From: PALSA-1296 sp038210275
GTDB lineage: Bacteria; Bacteroidota; Ignavibacteria; Palsa-1295
Assembly (NCBI GenBank): GCA_038210275.1
Contig: JBBQWV010000003.1
Span: 186,001-250,000 of the forward strand
Reading direction: 5' to 3'
Length of the DNA: 64,000 nucleotides
Under the pieces are notes generated by a model that saw only the letters and a list, made by a program, of their open reading frames with translations, had not been told where the DNA came from and did not search any database. This document shows, piece by piece, positions 19,029 to 26,657 of the stretch. The first letter of the stretch is position 1, and every line of letters begins with the position of its first letter. A program made the position numbers and the translations under genes.

Positions 19029-21542
19029 TTAGGCTTCGAATATCGTCTTCTGCTTTGCCTCAGGTGGTCCCTTTGGCTTATCAGTTGTGCCTTCTAATTT
19101 ATCCAACTCCTCATCTTCATCGGCTGGGACATTGGCAAGTGCAGCAACATGATCACCTTCGTTGAGACGAACAAGACGGACACCTTGAGTATTACGTCCC
19201 ATGACTCGAATATCACTGACGTGCTGACGGATAACTAAACCATCCTTCGTTACTGCAATGAGATCGTCATTATCAACGACTTCTCTGATCGCAACGAGCT
19301 TGCCTGTCTTATCCGTAGCCTTCATTGTGATGACGCCTTTGCCGCCGCGGCGAGTCAAGCGATAATCATTCACATCACTGCGCTTGCCGTAACCCTGCTC
19401 GCTGCAAACGAGAACAGTCGTATCAGTGCGCTTCGGAGCGATCATGCCGATAACTATATCACCCTCTTCAAGTGTGATGCCACGCACTCCGGCAGCAGTT
19501 CTGCCCATCATGCGAACATCTTTCTCATTAAAGCGGCAAGCCATTCCTTCGCGAGTACCGATGATGATCTCTTGAGTACCATCAGTCAGACGTACATCTT
19601 TCAAATTATCTTTCTCATCAAGCGTAATAGCCTGAATTCCTGATTTACGAATATTGCCGAACGCTGAAAGCACCGTTTTCTTAATCGTGCCATGTTCTGT
19701 AACCATCGTCACGTAATGATTCTCATCAAATGCTTTGACGGTTATGAAAGCCGTGATATGCTCATCAGCAGGTTTCTCCAATAAATTTGCAATTGATCTG
19801 CCTTTCGCAATGCGGCTGCCTTCAGGAATCTCATGTACTTTCAGCCAATAGCATCTTCCGCGATCGGTGAAGAACATGATATAGTGATGGGTCGAAGCAA
19901 TAAACATATGCTCGACGAAATCCTCTTCTTTGGTAGCTGCGCCGGTGATTCCTTTGCCGCCTCTTCCCTGTCTGCGATAACCCGAAACAGGAATACGCTT
20001 GATAAACCCTGAATGTGAGATCGTGACGACGACATCTTCCTCAGCGATCATATCTTCGATCGTGAAGTCTTTCGTATCGTAGATGATCTCGGTGCGGCGT
20101 TTATCGGCAAATCTCGTCTTGATATCAGCAAGATCGTCGGAGATGATCTTCATCTGCAATGTCTGCGATGCAAGGATAGATTTCAGCTTTTCGATGAGTT
20201 GGAGTAGCTCGCGGTATTCCGCTTCGATCTTTGCGCGCTCCAAGCCTGTAAGGCGTTGCAGGCGCATTTCCAGAATTGATTTTGCCTGAATTTCCGAAAG
20301 TCCGAAACGCTTTATCAAATTTTTCTGCGCGGTCTCTGAATCTTTCGACTTCTTAATTACCTGGATGACTTCGTCAATATTATCAAGCGCAATGACGTAA
20401 CCTTCTAAAATATGTGCACGCTTTTCGGCGGCGTCAAGATCATATTGCGTTCTGCGGCGAACGACTACGTTGCGATGATCAATATAATGCCTAATAACAT
20501 CACGGAGCGGCAGAACTTTCGGCACACCCTTGACAAGCGCAAGCATGATAACGCCGAACGTCGTCTGCATCTGAGAATGCTTGTAGAGATTATTCAGCAC
20601 GACCTTTGCAATCGCATCACGCTTGAGATCGAATACGATGCGGACGCCATCTTTATCGGATTCATCACGCATATCGGCAATACCTTCGATCTTCTTATCA
20701 CGGATCATATCAGCAATCTTCTCCTGAAGAGTTGACTTATTGACCATGAAAGGAATTTCCGTAATGATAATAGACTCTCTATCATTCTTTCCGGTCTCGA
20801 CGCTTGCTCTGGCACGGACGATCACTTTGCCACGTCCTGTCGCATACGCATCTCGGACACCATCGTATCCATAGATCAATCCACCAGTCGGGAAATCGGG
20901 AGCGATAATAAATTTGGTTAATTCTTCACTCGTGATCTGCGGATTCTTAATATACTGAAGGCAGCCTTCGATCACTTCGCCAAGATTATGCGGCGGAATG
21001 TTCGTTGCCATTCCGACGGCAATACCTGTTGCGCCGTTGACTAAAAGATTCGGGAAACCCGCAGGCATAACTGCAGGCTGTTGAAGCGTATCATCGAAAT
21101 TTGGTACGAAGTCAACGGTATTCTTATCAAGATCGCGAAGGATCTCTGTGGCAAGAGCTGTCAGGCGGACTTCTGTATAACGCATAGCGGCTGGGCTATC
21201 GCCATCCATGGAGCCGAAATTACCTTGCCCATCAACCAGGATGCCGCGCATAGAGAAATCCTGCGCCATACGCACGATCGTGTCATAAACGGCTACGTCG
21301 CCATGAGGATGATACTTTCCGAGAACTTCTCCGACAACACGGGCGCTCTTTTTATAAGGGCGGTTCGGAGCCATACCGAGTTCGTTCATTCCGTAAAGTA
21401 CGCGGCGGTGAACGGGTTTCAAGCCATCACGGACATCAGGAAGCGCTCGGCTGACGATGACGGACATCGAATAATCGATGTAACTCTCGCGCATCTCATC
21501 TTCAAGCTGCCGGGGTACAATTTTCTCGGTAAAAGTCGCCAT
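19029..21542 (-). CDS. gyrA: DNA gyrase subunit A
   Basis: Breakage-reunion subunit of gyrase, 837 aa. The N-terminal domain has LPDVRDGLKPVHRRVLYGM, the YHPHGD helix and the catalytic tyrosine Y122 in AAMRYTE. The C-terminal domain shows repeated pinwheel blades and a GyrA-box-like QGRGGKG near residue 532, which separates it from ParC. Residue 83, the classical quinolone-contact serine of E. coli, is valine (HPHGDVAVYD), while D87 is kept. The tail is acidic (DEDEELDKLEG). It is transcribed with no adjoining gyrB. Confidence 0.96.
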   Translation of the reverse strand: MATFTEKIVPRQLEDEMRESYIDYSMSVIVSRALPDVRDGLKPVHRRVLYGMNELGMAPNRPYKKSARVVGEVLGKYHPHGDVAVYDTIVRMAQDFSMRGILVDGQGNFGSMDGDSPAAMRYTEVRLTALATEILRDLDKNTVDFVPNFDDTLQQPAVMPAGFPNLLVNGATGIAVGMATNIPPHNLGEVIEGCLQYIKNPQITSEELTKFIIAPDFPTGGLIYGYDGVRDAYATGRGKVIVRARASVETGKNDRESIIITEIPFMVNKSTLQEKIADMIRDKKIEGIADMRDESDKDGVRIVFDLKRDAIAKVVLNNLYKHSQMQTTFGVIMLALVKGVPKVLPLRDVIRHYIDHRNVVVRRRTQYDLDAAEKRAHILEGYVIALDNIDEVIQVIKKSKDSETAQKNLIKRFGLSEIQAKSILEMRLQRLTGLERAKIEAEYRELLQLIEKLKSILASQTLQMKIISDDLADIKTRFADKRRTEIIYDTKDFTIEDMIAEEDVVVTISHSGFIKRIPVSGYRRQGRGGKGITGAATKEEDFVEHMFIASTHHYIMFFTDRGRCYWLKVHEIPEGSRIAKGRSIANLLEKPADEHITAFITVKAFDENHYVTMVTEHGTIKKTVLSAFGNIRKSGIQAITLDEKDNLKDVRLTDGTQEIIIGTREGMACRFNEKDVRMMGRTAAGVRGITLEEGDIVIGMIAPKRTDTTVLVCSEQGYGKRSDVNDYRLTRRGGKGVITMKATDKTGKLVAIREVVDNDDLIAVTKDGLVIRQHVSDIRVMGRNTQGVRLVRLNEGDHVAALANVPADEDEELDKLEGTTDKPKGPPEAKQKTIFEA

Positions 21543-21717
21543 GAAACAAAAGGGTTAAATGCGGGTGAAATCCGCTAAATTTATGACGTTAGATAACGCA
21601 AAAACACGTTAGAAAAGTCCGAGAAATCAGATAATTTACAGATAGATTTGCACAAAATGGAAGAACTTTCGAAAAGACCTTCATCCCTCATCCTTCCTCC
21701 TTCATCCTTGTCCCAAG

Positions 21718-21790
21718 AGCCGCTAACCGGACTTGAACCGGTGACCTGCTGATTACGAATCAGCTGCTCTACCAACTGAGCTACAGCGGC
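21718..21790 (-). tRNA. tRNA-Thr (anticodon CGT)
   Basis: A 73-nt cloverleaf on the minus strand. The acceptor stem is GCCGCTG/TAGCGGC, the D-arm contains AGCTCAGTTGGTAGAGC, the anticodon loop in CTGATTCGTAATCAG presents CGT, and the T-arm contains GGTTCAAGTCC. The CCA end is not encoded. It lies 175 nt upstream of gyrA. Confidence 0.95.
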
Positions 21791-21909
21791 ACACAATATG
21801 CGCGTCACAAACGAAGTTTAAGGATAAGTCGGTTCCGAGTGCAGAGGTTGGCACAACGTCCCTACTCATTTAATCTTTGAAGTTTATTCTTCCGCTGCAA
21901 GTGGTTTCG

Positions 21910-21917
21910 TATCTTTG
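21910..21917 (+). promoter_or_regulatory. Possible -7 box upstream of the DUF4238 gene
   Basis: TATCTTTG matches TAnnTTTG but the nearest TTG is 30 nt upstream, too far for the consensus. It is the only promoter-like site I see in the 290-nt gap between tRNA-Thr and the DUF4238 gene. Confidence 0.3.
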
Positions 21918-22082
21918 TATTAATAAATACAGACTAAACCAAACGCCCCGAATTTCGCGACTTAGGCGAAGAAAGTCTGACGTTCAAGAAATCCAGAAGG
22001 AAAAGAAAATGAGCGGGCAGGAGGGGATGTTTTAAGAATTATAGCTCCTTTTAAAATAGAAAATTAAAGAAGAAAGGGAAAA

Positions 22083-23008
22083 ATGAGTACTGTAAAAAAG
22101 CAACATTATGTATGGCGTAATTATCTTCGACCTTGGGCCGATAATGAAAAAATACAGACATACTTTATTGCTGAAAGGAAAATTGAACTAATAAACTTAA
22201 TGGGGGTTGCTCAACAAAGATATTTTTATAAACTTATTGATTTAACAGGCGATGAAGAATTGTTTTTAAAGGAATTTATAAAAAAAAGTGGAGACGAGGC
22301 AGATATCTCATTTTATTTAACCTTCCTAGAATTATTTACAATAACGAGTAAAATGAAGAAGGATTTAGATAAGGAATTCCCTATTAAGAATGATCAATAT
22401 GAAAATTTAATCAAAGAATTGGAAATAAACCTAATGGAACAAGCGCACGGAATGGTAGAAAATCTCGGGTTTAAACTTATTAACTACCGTAACATTGATG
22501 ATCTTAAGACAATCGAAAAAGATGATTACATGTTTGACGCGATATTCTTTTTATGTGTTCAATATTTTAGAACAAAAAATATTCAGAAGGCTGTCCAAAA
22601 AACTTTTCAAGGTAATAGAATGGAAGAGCTGGCAAAAAAACTTGGAATATATTAAGTTTTATCATTGCAGGTGCTATGGCAAAAAATATTTCTTTGAATC
22701 CTGATATTAGATTCATTTTTCATACAAATAATACATCTGAGAACTTCGTTGCAAGTGATCAACCAGTATTTAATATACTTAATGACATATTTGATGAAAA
22801 AGGAGAGGTAAAAGATCTTGAGCTTTATTATCCTCTTTCGCCACAACATGCTCTGTCCATACATTTTCGAAAGGAACAGGGTGAGAAGTTTTTTAATAAT
22901 AAAGTTACAAAAGCAGACATTGCTTATTATAATAATAAAGTTATTAAGAATGCAGATTTTTTTGTATTTGCGAAAACTAAAGAGCAATTAGAGCAACTTA
23001 GAGCATGA
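22083..23008 (+). pseudogene. DUF4238-family gene split by a frameshift
   Basis: The first frame (22083-22655, 190 aa) begins with KKQHYVWRNYLRPWA, the typical DUF4238 N-terminus. The second frame (ending 23008) continues with TWNILSFIIAG, then ENFVASDQPVF and YPLSPQHAL, the typical C-terminal half. They join by a -1 shift at seven A's (22634-22640), giving about 308 aa, a normal family length. In the zero frame the run reads A AAA AAA, an exact -1 slippery heptamer, so programmed frameshifting, a sequencing error or a disabled gene are all possible. The gene is visibly A+T-rich beside its neighbours, suggesting transfer. DUF4238 proteins are of unknown function and patchily distributed. Confidence 0.7.
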
Positions 23009-23193
23009 AGGTCAGACTTTTTATAAGCTGATGTAAGATAAATTACCCCTTTCAAAACATTCAAAACAGAGTTTCTATAAACTTCTCAACATTCTGTAAT
23101 GAATCATTCCGGACATTCCCCACAGCGGTGTGGTCGCACGCTGAATGGTTGGCTTTCCTCGAAGAATGCAATTTGGGAATCGGACTAAAAAAC

Positions 23194-23221
23194 AAAACCG
23201 CACGTTGCCGGGCGGTTTTTG
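23194..23221 (+). terminator. Possible intrinsic terminator downstream of the DUF4238 gene
   Basis: AAAACCGC/GCGGTTTT with a 10-nt loop, then a T-run. It lies 186 nt past the DUF4238 stop codon on the same strand, so it may belong to that transcript. Confidence 0.55.
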
Positions 23222-23258
23222 TAATTCATCCATTTGCATATCTCAATAGGCTCAGGGT

Positions 23259-23346
23259 CAACCGCCCCCTAACCCCCGCCTTGAAAAGGCGGGGGATTTT
23301 TTTAAATCGATAGCCCCTCCTTCTCAAGGAGGGGTTGGGGTGGTTG
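23259..23346. repeat. Composite palindrome of two GC-rich hairpins
   Basis: Hairpin one is CCCCCGCCTT/AAGGCGGGGG with a 3-nt loop, followed by T7. Hairpin two is CCCCTCCTT/AAGGAGGGG with a CTC loop. Outside them AACCGCCCCCTAACCCC faces GGGGTTGGGGTGGTT, so the whole unit is one imperfect palindrome. It looks like a dispersed intergenic repeat; the first hairpin could also terminate transcription on the plus strand. Confidence 0.65.
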
Positions 23347-23531
23347 ATCTTTATCTTTCCGACAAGAGAATTTTTATTTATTAAAAAAAACCACACTTTG
23401 CGGTACGTTTTTGATTCTGAATTTCCCCCACCCAACCCATGGGCACCTACTCCCACAATTCACCCCAAAAAAAATCTTTAGCGATTCCAGCCTGATTTCG
23501 CCGATTTTGAAAATAGTTTGGTTTGGGCACC

Positions 23532-23562
23532 TTGACAAAAGTACTTTTCATCCGTATATTTG
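23532..23562 (+). promoter_or_regulatory. Orphan Bacteroidota-type promoter
   Basis: TTG (23532-23534), 20-nt spacer, TATATTTG (23555-23562): the best promoter match in the window. No convincing gene follows. The only downstream ATG (23594) opens a frame of about 31 codons with no protein-like features. It may be what is left of a deleted gene or may drive a small RNA. Confidence 0.5.
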
Positions 23563-23854
23563 CATTACAAACTTCGACAAAGTATATTTTTGTATGAATT
23601 TTGAGCATCATGCGTCCTGTATGATGTTTCTGAAAAGCCCACAACCTAGCCTTCTATTCCTTTTGATATTTTGCTTCGATGGCACTTAGAGCGTTATCCT
23701 CGCCGGTAAATGGAAAAATAATGAAAGAGATATTAGGAAGCGAGCAATTGTGGGGTTGTGGGAGTAGCTATGAGCTATGAGGACTGAGCTATGAGTGGAC
23801 TAACCACCACTTTTAATCTCTCATCCTGAGATTTATTACTACGATAACTATTTG

Positions 23855-23895
23855 AGATTGCCACGTCGTCCGCAAGCGGACTCCTCGCAATGACA
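23855..23895. repeat. Second copy of the dispersed AGATTGC...CTCCTC repeat
   Basis: AGATTGCCACGTCG, an inner hairpin TCCGCAAGCGGA, then CTCCTCGCAATGACA. It matches the right half of the repeat at 15798-15943 (AGATTGCTTCGTCG ... CTCCTCACAACGACG). Confidence 0.65.
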
Positions 23896-24026
23896 CCTTT
23901 TTTTACTACCTACTAAACTACAAAACTACCAACTACTAAACAAACAAACGAATTAGTTTTTTTGATCGGAGGCTGATCCCCTGAAGGGATATCGCTGCGA
24001 TCTGTTCATTGACAATTTAAATAAAT

Positions 24027-24103
24027 AAGTCAAAAGTCAAAACTTTAAAGTCAAAAAAAGGGGTCGCTACCCTTTTGACTTTTTACTTTTGAGTTTTGAC
24101 TTT
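24027..24103. repeat. Long A+T-rich palindrome
   Basis: AAGTCAAAAGTCAAAACT and AAAGTCAAAAA on the left face TTTTTGACTTT-like segments on the right (CCCTTTTGACTTTTTACTTT, GAGTTTTGACTTT) across a GGTCGCTACC centre. The arms are built of repeated GTCAAAA/TTTTGAC units. The stretch from 23009 to 24131 holds no gene, only this and the neighbouring repeats. Confidence 0.65.
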
Positions 24104-24131
24104 GGTCGCAGGCTATGCCCTTACCGGAAAT

Positions 24132-25187
24132 CTAATTCTTGATTACCGGAGCAACCGTCATGTTCGTATCGGAATCAAATGCCGGAGGTTTCGGTGCAGT
24201 GTGATGGGTTTCAAGCTCTTTGATCTTGAACTGCGTTCCGCGAATAATGGTGATCGGCTCGCGTTCAAATGTTAGATGTCTGACGATCTCATTTTTAATA
24301 ATTTCCGTATCAATATGAAGATCCATTTTAGCGGTATCAACGCAGCTGCCACTTGTGACTATTCCATTTTTCACGATGACCGAGCCGTAACTTCCGCCGG
24401 TGAAATGTTCGACGTTCATCGGGAAAGCAATTCCTTCGAGATAGTCAATTTTCTCAGGGGTATTCGAAAATGTGCCTTTATAATTTATTTGATCGCCGTT
24501 TCTGTGCGCAGTAAGATTTCTCGTTACATGGATCTCCGCAATGGTATAAGGAGTCTGTATGGTAGCGTCGCTCTGTTTACCTGAAGTAAACGCTGCAACT
24601 GCACCAAACCCTTGTTCAAGAAGCTGACCGATACGTAGCGAATCGGAAAACGACATCATTGCATGAAACATATCGTATTCGAATGAACGGGCAATTGTCG
24701 CAACTTGGAAACTCGCAAGATTCTGAAAGTTTTTCACAAGCCCATCGGTGCCGAGGGTGTAGCGTAAAGTCTGTCCCAAAAACTGTGCACGCGGCAAGGC
24801 GCGAATATCTTTCAGGCGAACTTGAAGATCATAATCGTTATTCGAATTAAACCGGAAGTATTCATTGCGATCATTTAGTACTTTACCGAGGATAATTCGC
24901 GTCGTGAATGAATCGAGGGTTGCGGCAATTTGTGCAGAACCATCGGGATTTATTTTTTCGATCGACTCAGAAAAATTATACACGGATGTTCTTGTTGCAG
25001 GCTCAACCATATCGGGGTCAACCTGCGAAGTTTGCTGCTTGAGATAGAGGACTTCCGTCATTTTAACATGGTAACTGTCTCCTTCTTTGAATTTGATTCG
25101 CGGCGGAGCATCTTTTTGAGCAAATGCTGTCTGCCCGGATATCAGCAAAGTAATAGCAAGAAGTACGAATTGTAAAGTTTTCTTCAT
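24132..25187 (-). CDS. Exported protein of unknown function
   Basis: A 351-aa protein with a clear signal peptide (MKKTLQFVLLAITLLISGQTAFAQ). The mature protein starts RIKFKEGDSYHVKMTEVLYL and appears strand-rich, with GTFSNTPEKIDYLEGIAFP and GGSYGSVIVKNGIVTSG later on. The pattern recalls the poorly characterised exported proteins that open with a KEGD-Y motif, but I cannot assign a family with certainty. Its ATG overlaps the stop of the upstream Nudix gene by 4 nt (ATGA), so the two are translationally coupled. It has no T9SS tail, so it is probably periplasmic. Confidence 0.7.
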   Translation of the reverse strand: MKKTLQFVLLAITLLISGQTAFAQKDAPPRIKFKEGDSYHVKMTEVLYLKQQTSQVDPDMVEPATRTSVYNFSESIEKINPDGSAQIAATLDSFTTRIILGKVLNDRNEYFRFNSNNDYDLQVRLKDIRALPRAQFLGQTLRYTLGTDGLVKNFQNLASFQVATIARSFEYDMFHAMMSFSDSLRIGQLLEQGFGAVAAFTSGKQSDATIQTPYTIAEIHVTRNLTAHRNGDQINYKGTFSNTPEKIDYLEGIAFPMNVEHFTGGSYGSVIVKNGIVTSGSCVDTAKMDLHIDTEIIKNEIVRHLTFEREPITIIRGTQFKIKELETHHTAPKPPAFDSDTNMTVAPVIKN

Positions 25188-25741
25188 TCTGTATCAGTAA
25201 ATAAAAATTTATTTCTGTGTTGTTCAAAAAGTGCAAAAGCTGCAAGCGTCATACCGTCCCAAATAATGCCTGATTTGATGAAGTCAGAAATCTCTGTATT
25301 GCTTAACTCAGCAACTTCAAATTCTTCCGAGGCATCGGGCTTCGCAACAGTATTCTTTAACGAGTGTGCAACAAAGATGTTACAGATTTCATCGGTAACG
25401 CCATTCATCGGATTAAACTCGCCGATGAGAATTATCTCGTCAGCAATGATACCTGCTTCTTCGAGTAATTCATCATGGGCGGATTCTTCGGCAGATTTTC
25501 CCGGCTTTATTCCCCCGCCGATAAATTCCAAGCCCTCACGTTGGTTGAGGTATCGGAATTGCTTTACGAGAATAAACTTACCCTCATCGGTAATCGGCAG
25601 GATCATGACCGAACCGGGTGTATGAACATAATGATACTCACTGACGGAGCCATCAGGCTGTTCATACGAATCCAATCGGTATTCCCACCAAGGATTTTTC
25701 GCAAAAAGCTTCGAGCTAAGTTGCCTAAGCGATTTCAGCAT
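25184..25741 (-). CDS. Nudix hydrolase, ADP-ribose pyrophosphatase-like
   Basis: Cytoplasmic enzyme of 185 aa expected to hydrolyse a nucleoside-diphosphate-linked compound such as ADP-ribose. The Nudix helix is GGIKPGKSAEESAHDELLEE followed by AGI. Compared with the consensus G-x5-E-x7-RE-U-x-EE-x-GU, the first glutamate is lysine (PGK) and the arginine of RE is aspartate (HDE), while the metal-binding EE pair is kept. Flanking strands (VMILPITDEGKFILVKQFRY, EGLEFIGGG) match the ADP-ribose pyrophosphatase subgroup. Activity is likely but the substitutions leave the substrate open. The gene is coupled to the exported protein downstream of it. Confidence 0.83.
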   Translation of the reverse strand: MLKSLRQLSSKLFAKNPWWEYRLDSYEQPDGSVSEYHYVHTPGSVMILPITDEGKFILVKQFRYLNQREGLEFIGGGIKPGKSAEESAHDELLEEAGIIADEIILIGEFNPMNGVTDEICNIFVAHSLKNTVAKPDASEEFEVAELSNTEISDFIKSGIIWDGMTLAAFALFEQHRNKFLFTDTE

Positions 25742-25801
25742 ACTTTAAAAGACAACTGAGATGCGATTTGGTTACAGATTTATTTTAATAAAAATAAAAT
25801 T

Positions 25802-25828
25802 CCCCTCTCTACGTCGAATAGAGAGGGG
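25802..25828 (-). terminator. Intrinsic terminator of the sucD-rhodanese-ndk group
   Basis: A 10-bp stem CCCCTCTCTA/TAGAGAGGGG with a CGTCGAA loop, followed on the minus strand by AATTTTATTTTT. It lies 21 nt past the ndk stop codon. Confidence 0.9.
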
Positions 25829-25849
25829 TAATAAAGAACTTCAAGCAAA

Positions 25850-26278
25850 TTAAGCAATATCAGCTAACTCGCCTTCAGTAAAGAAAAAGGCTATTTCACG
25901 TAACCCATTCTCGACTGAATCCGAGCCGTGAACTGCATTTTCGCCTTTGCTGGTAGCATAAAGTTTACGGATAGTACCATCAGCAGCTTCAGCCGGATCT
26001 GTTGCTCCGATAACGCGACGCCATTCAGCGATAGCATTTTCTCTTTCAAGTGCGATGGGGATACAAGCGCCGCCTGACATAAATTCGACAAGGCTTCCGT
26101 AAAATGGACGCTCTTTATGAACTTCATAAAATTTTCCGGCACTTCTATCGGAGAGACGAGTCATCTTCATTCCAAGAATTTTAAATCCTTCTTTTTGAAT
26201 ATGAGCGATAATATTTCCGATATTCGCTGATTTCGTTGCATCAGGCTTGAGGATGCACAGTGTTTTTTCGATTGCCAT
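25850..26278 (-). CDS. ndk: Nucleoside diphosphate kinase
   Basis: Transfers the gamma-phosphate of ATP to other nucleoside diphosphates, balancing NTP pools. The 142-aa length, the N-terminal TLCILKPDAT and the active-site NAVHGSDS motif (phosphohistidine H117) are all canonical. It lies 38 nt after the rhodanese gene and ends at a strong terminator, so it is probably the last gene of a sucD-rhodanese-ndk transcript. Succinyl-CoA ligase forms GTP or ATP, and association of NDK with that enzyme is known in other bacteria. Confidence 0.96.
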   Translation of the reverse strand: MAIEKTLCILKPDATKSANIGNIIAHIQKEGFKILGMKMTRLSDRSAGKFYEVHKERPFYGSLVEFMSGGACIPIALERENAIAEWRRVIGATDPAEAADGTIRKLYATSKGENAVHGSDSVENGLREIAFFFTEGELADIA

Positions 26279-26316
26279 TTTTTTAATATTTAGTAATTTT
26301 TAAAATATGAGTAAAA

Positions 26317-26643
26317 CTATTTATCTATCGGCGCTCCGGTTGCTTTATATGATCGGAATCCGCCTTCTATTGAAGATACATTCTTATAGCCAAGTTTTGC
26401 AAGTGCCTCTGCTGCTCGGTTACCGCTTTGTCCCCCGCCGCAATGACAGAATATCTCAGCATTTTTATTCGGTACTATTGACCCGATTTCATTTTCTATG
26501 ATGCTCTTATGTATATGAGTAGCGCCGGGGATATGCCCTTCGCCCCACTTCTCATCGTCGCGAACATCAATGACAATAGCGTTCGAATTTGCGATGCGCA
26601 GTTCAAGAAATTCCGACACCTTTATGCTTTTTGCTGAAGGCAT
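26317..26643 (-). CDS. Single-domain rhodanese-like protein
   Basis: A 108-aa rhodanese domain (sulfurtransferase or persulfide carrier). It has the entry VIDVRDDEKWGEGHIPGATHI and the active-site loop CHCGGGQSGNRAAEAL. Compared with the usual C-x4-R-S loop, this one seems one residue longer and has glutamine where arginine is common. A second cysteine follows two residues after the first. It resembles PspE-type domains. It lies between sucD (14 nt away) and ndk, suggesting co-transcription. No direct function can be deduced. Confidence 0.85.
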   Translation of the reverse strand: MPSAKSIKVSEFLELRIANSNAIVIDVRDDEKWGEGHIPGATHIHKSIIENEIGSIVPNKNAEIFCHCGGGQSGNRAAEALAKLGYKNVSSIEGGFRSYKATGAPIDK

Positions 26644-26657
26644 CAGAGTTATTATCT

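Noticed and set aside
21081..21578. A 165-codon frame opposite gyrA
   Set aside because: It mirrors the highly conserved GyrA N-terminus and has no protein-like signature of its own.
22652..22987. A minus-strand frame of 111 codons opposite the second half of the DUF4238 gene
   Set aside because: The plus strand continues the DUF4238 family sequence; the minus frame is a product of A+T-rich DNA.
23411..23689. A 92-codon frame spanning the orphan promoter
   Set aside because: It runs through the promoter, has no start context and no protein-like features.
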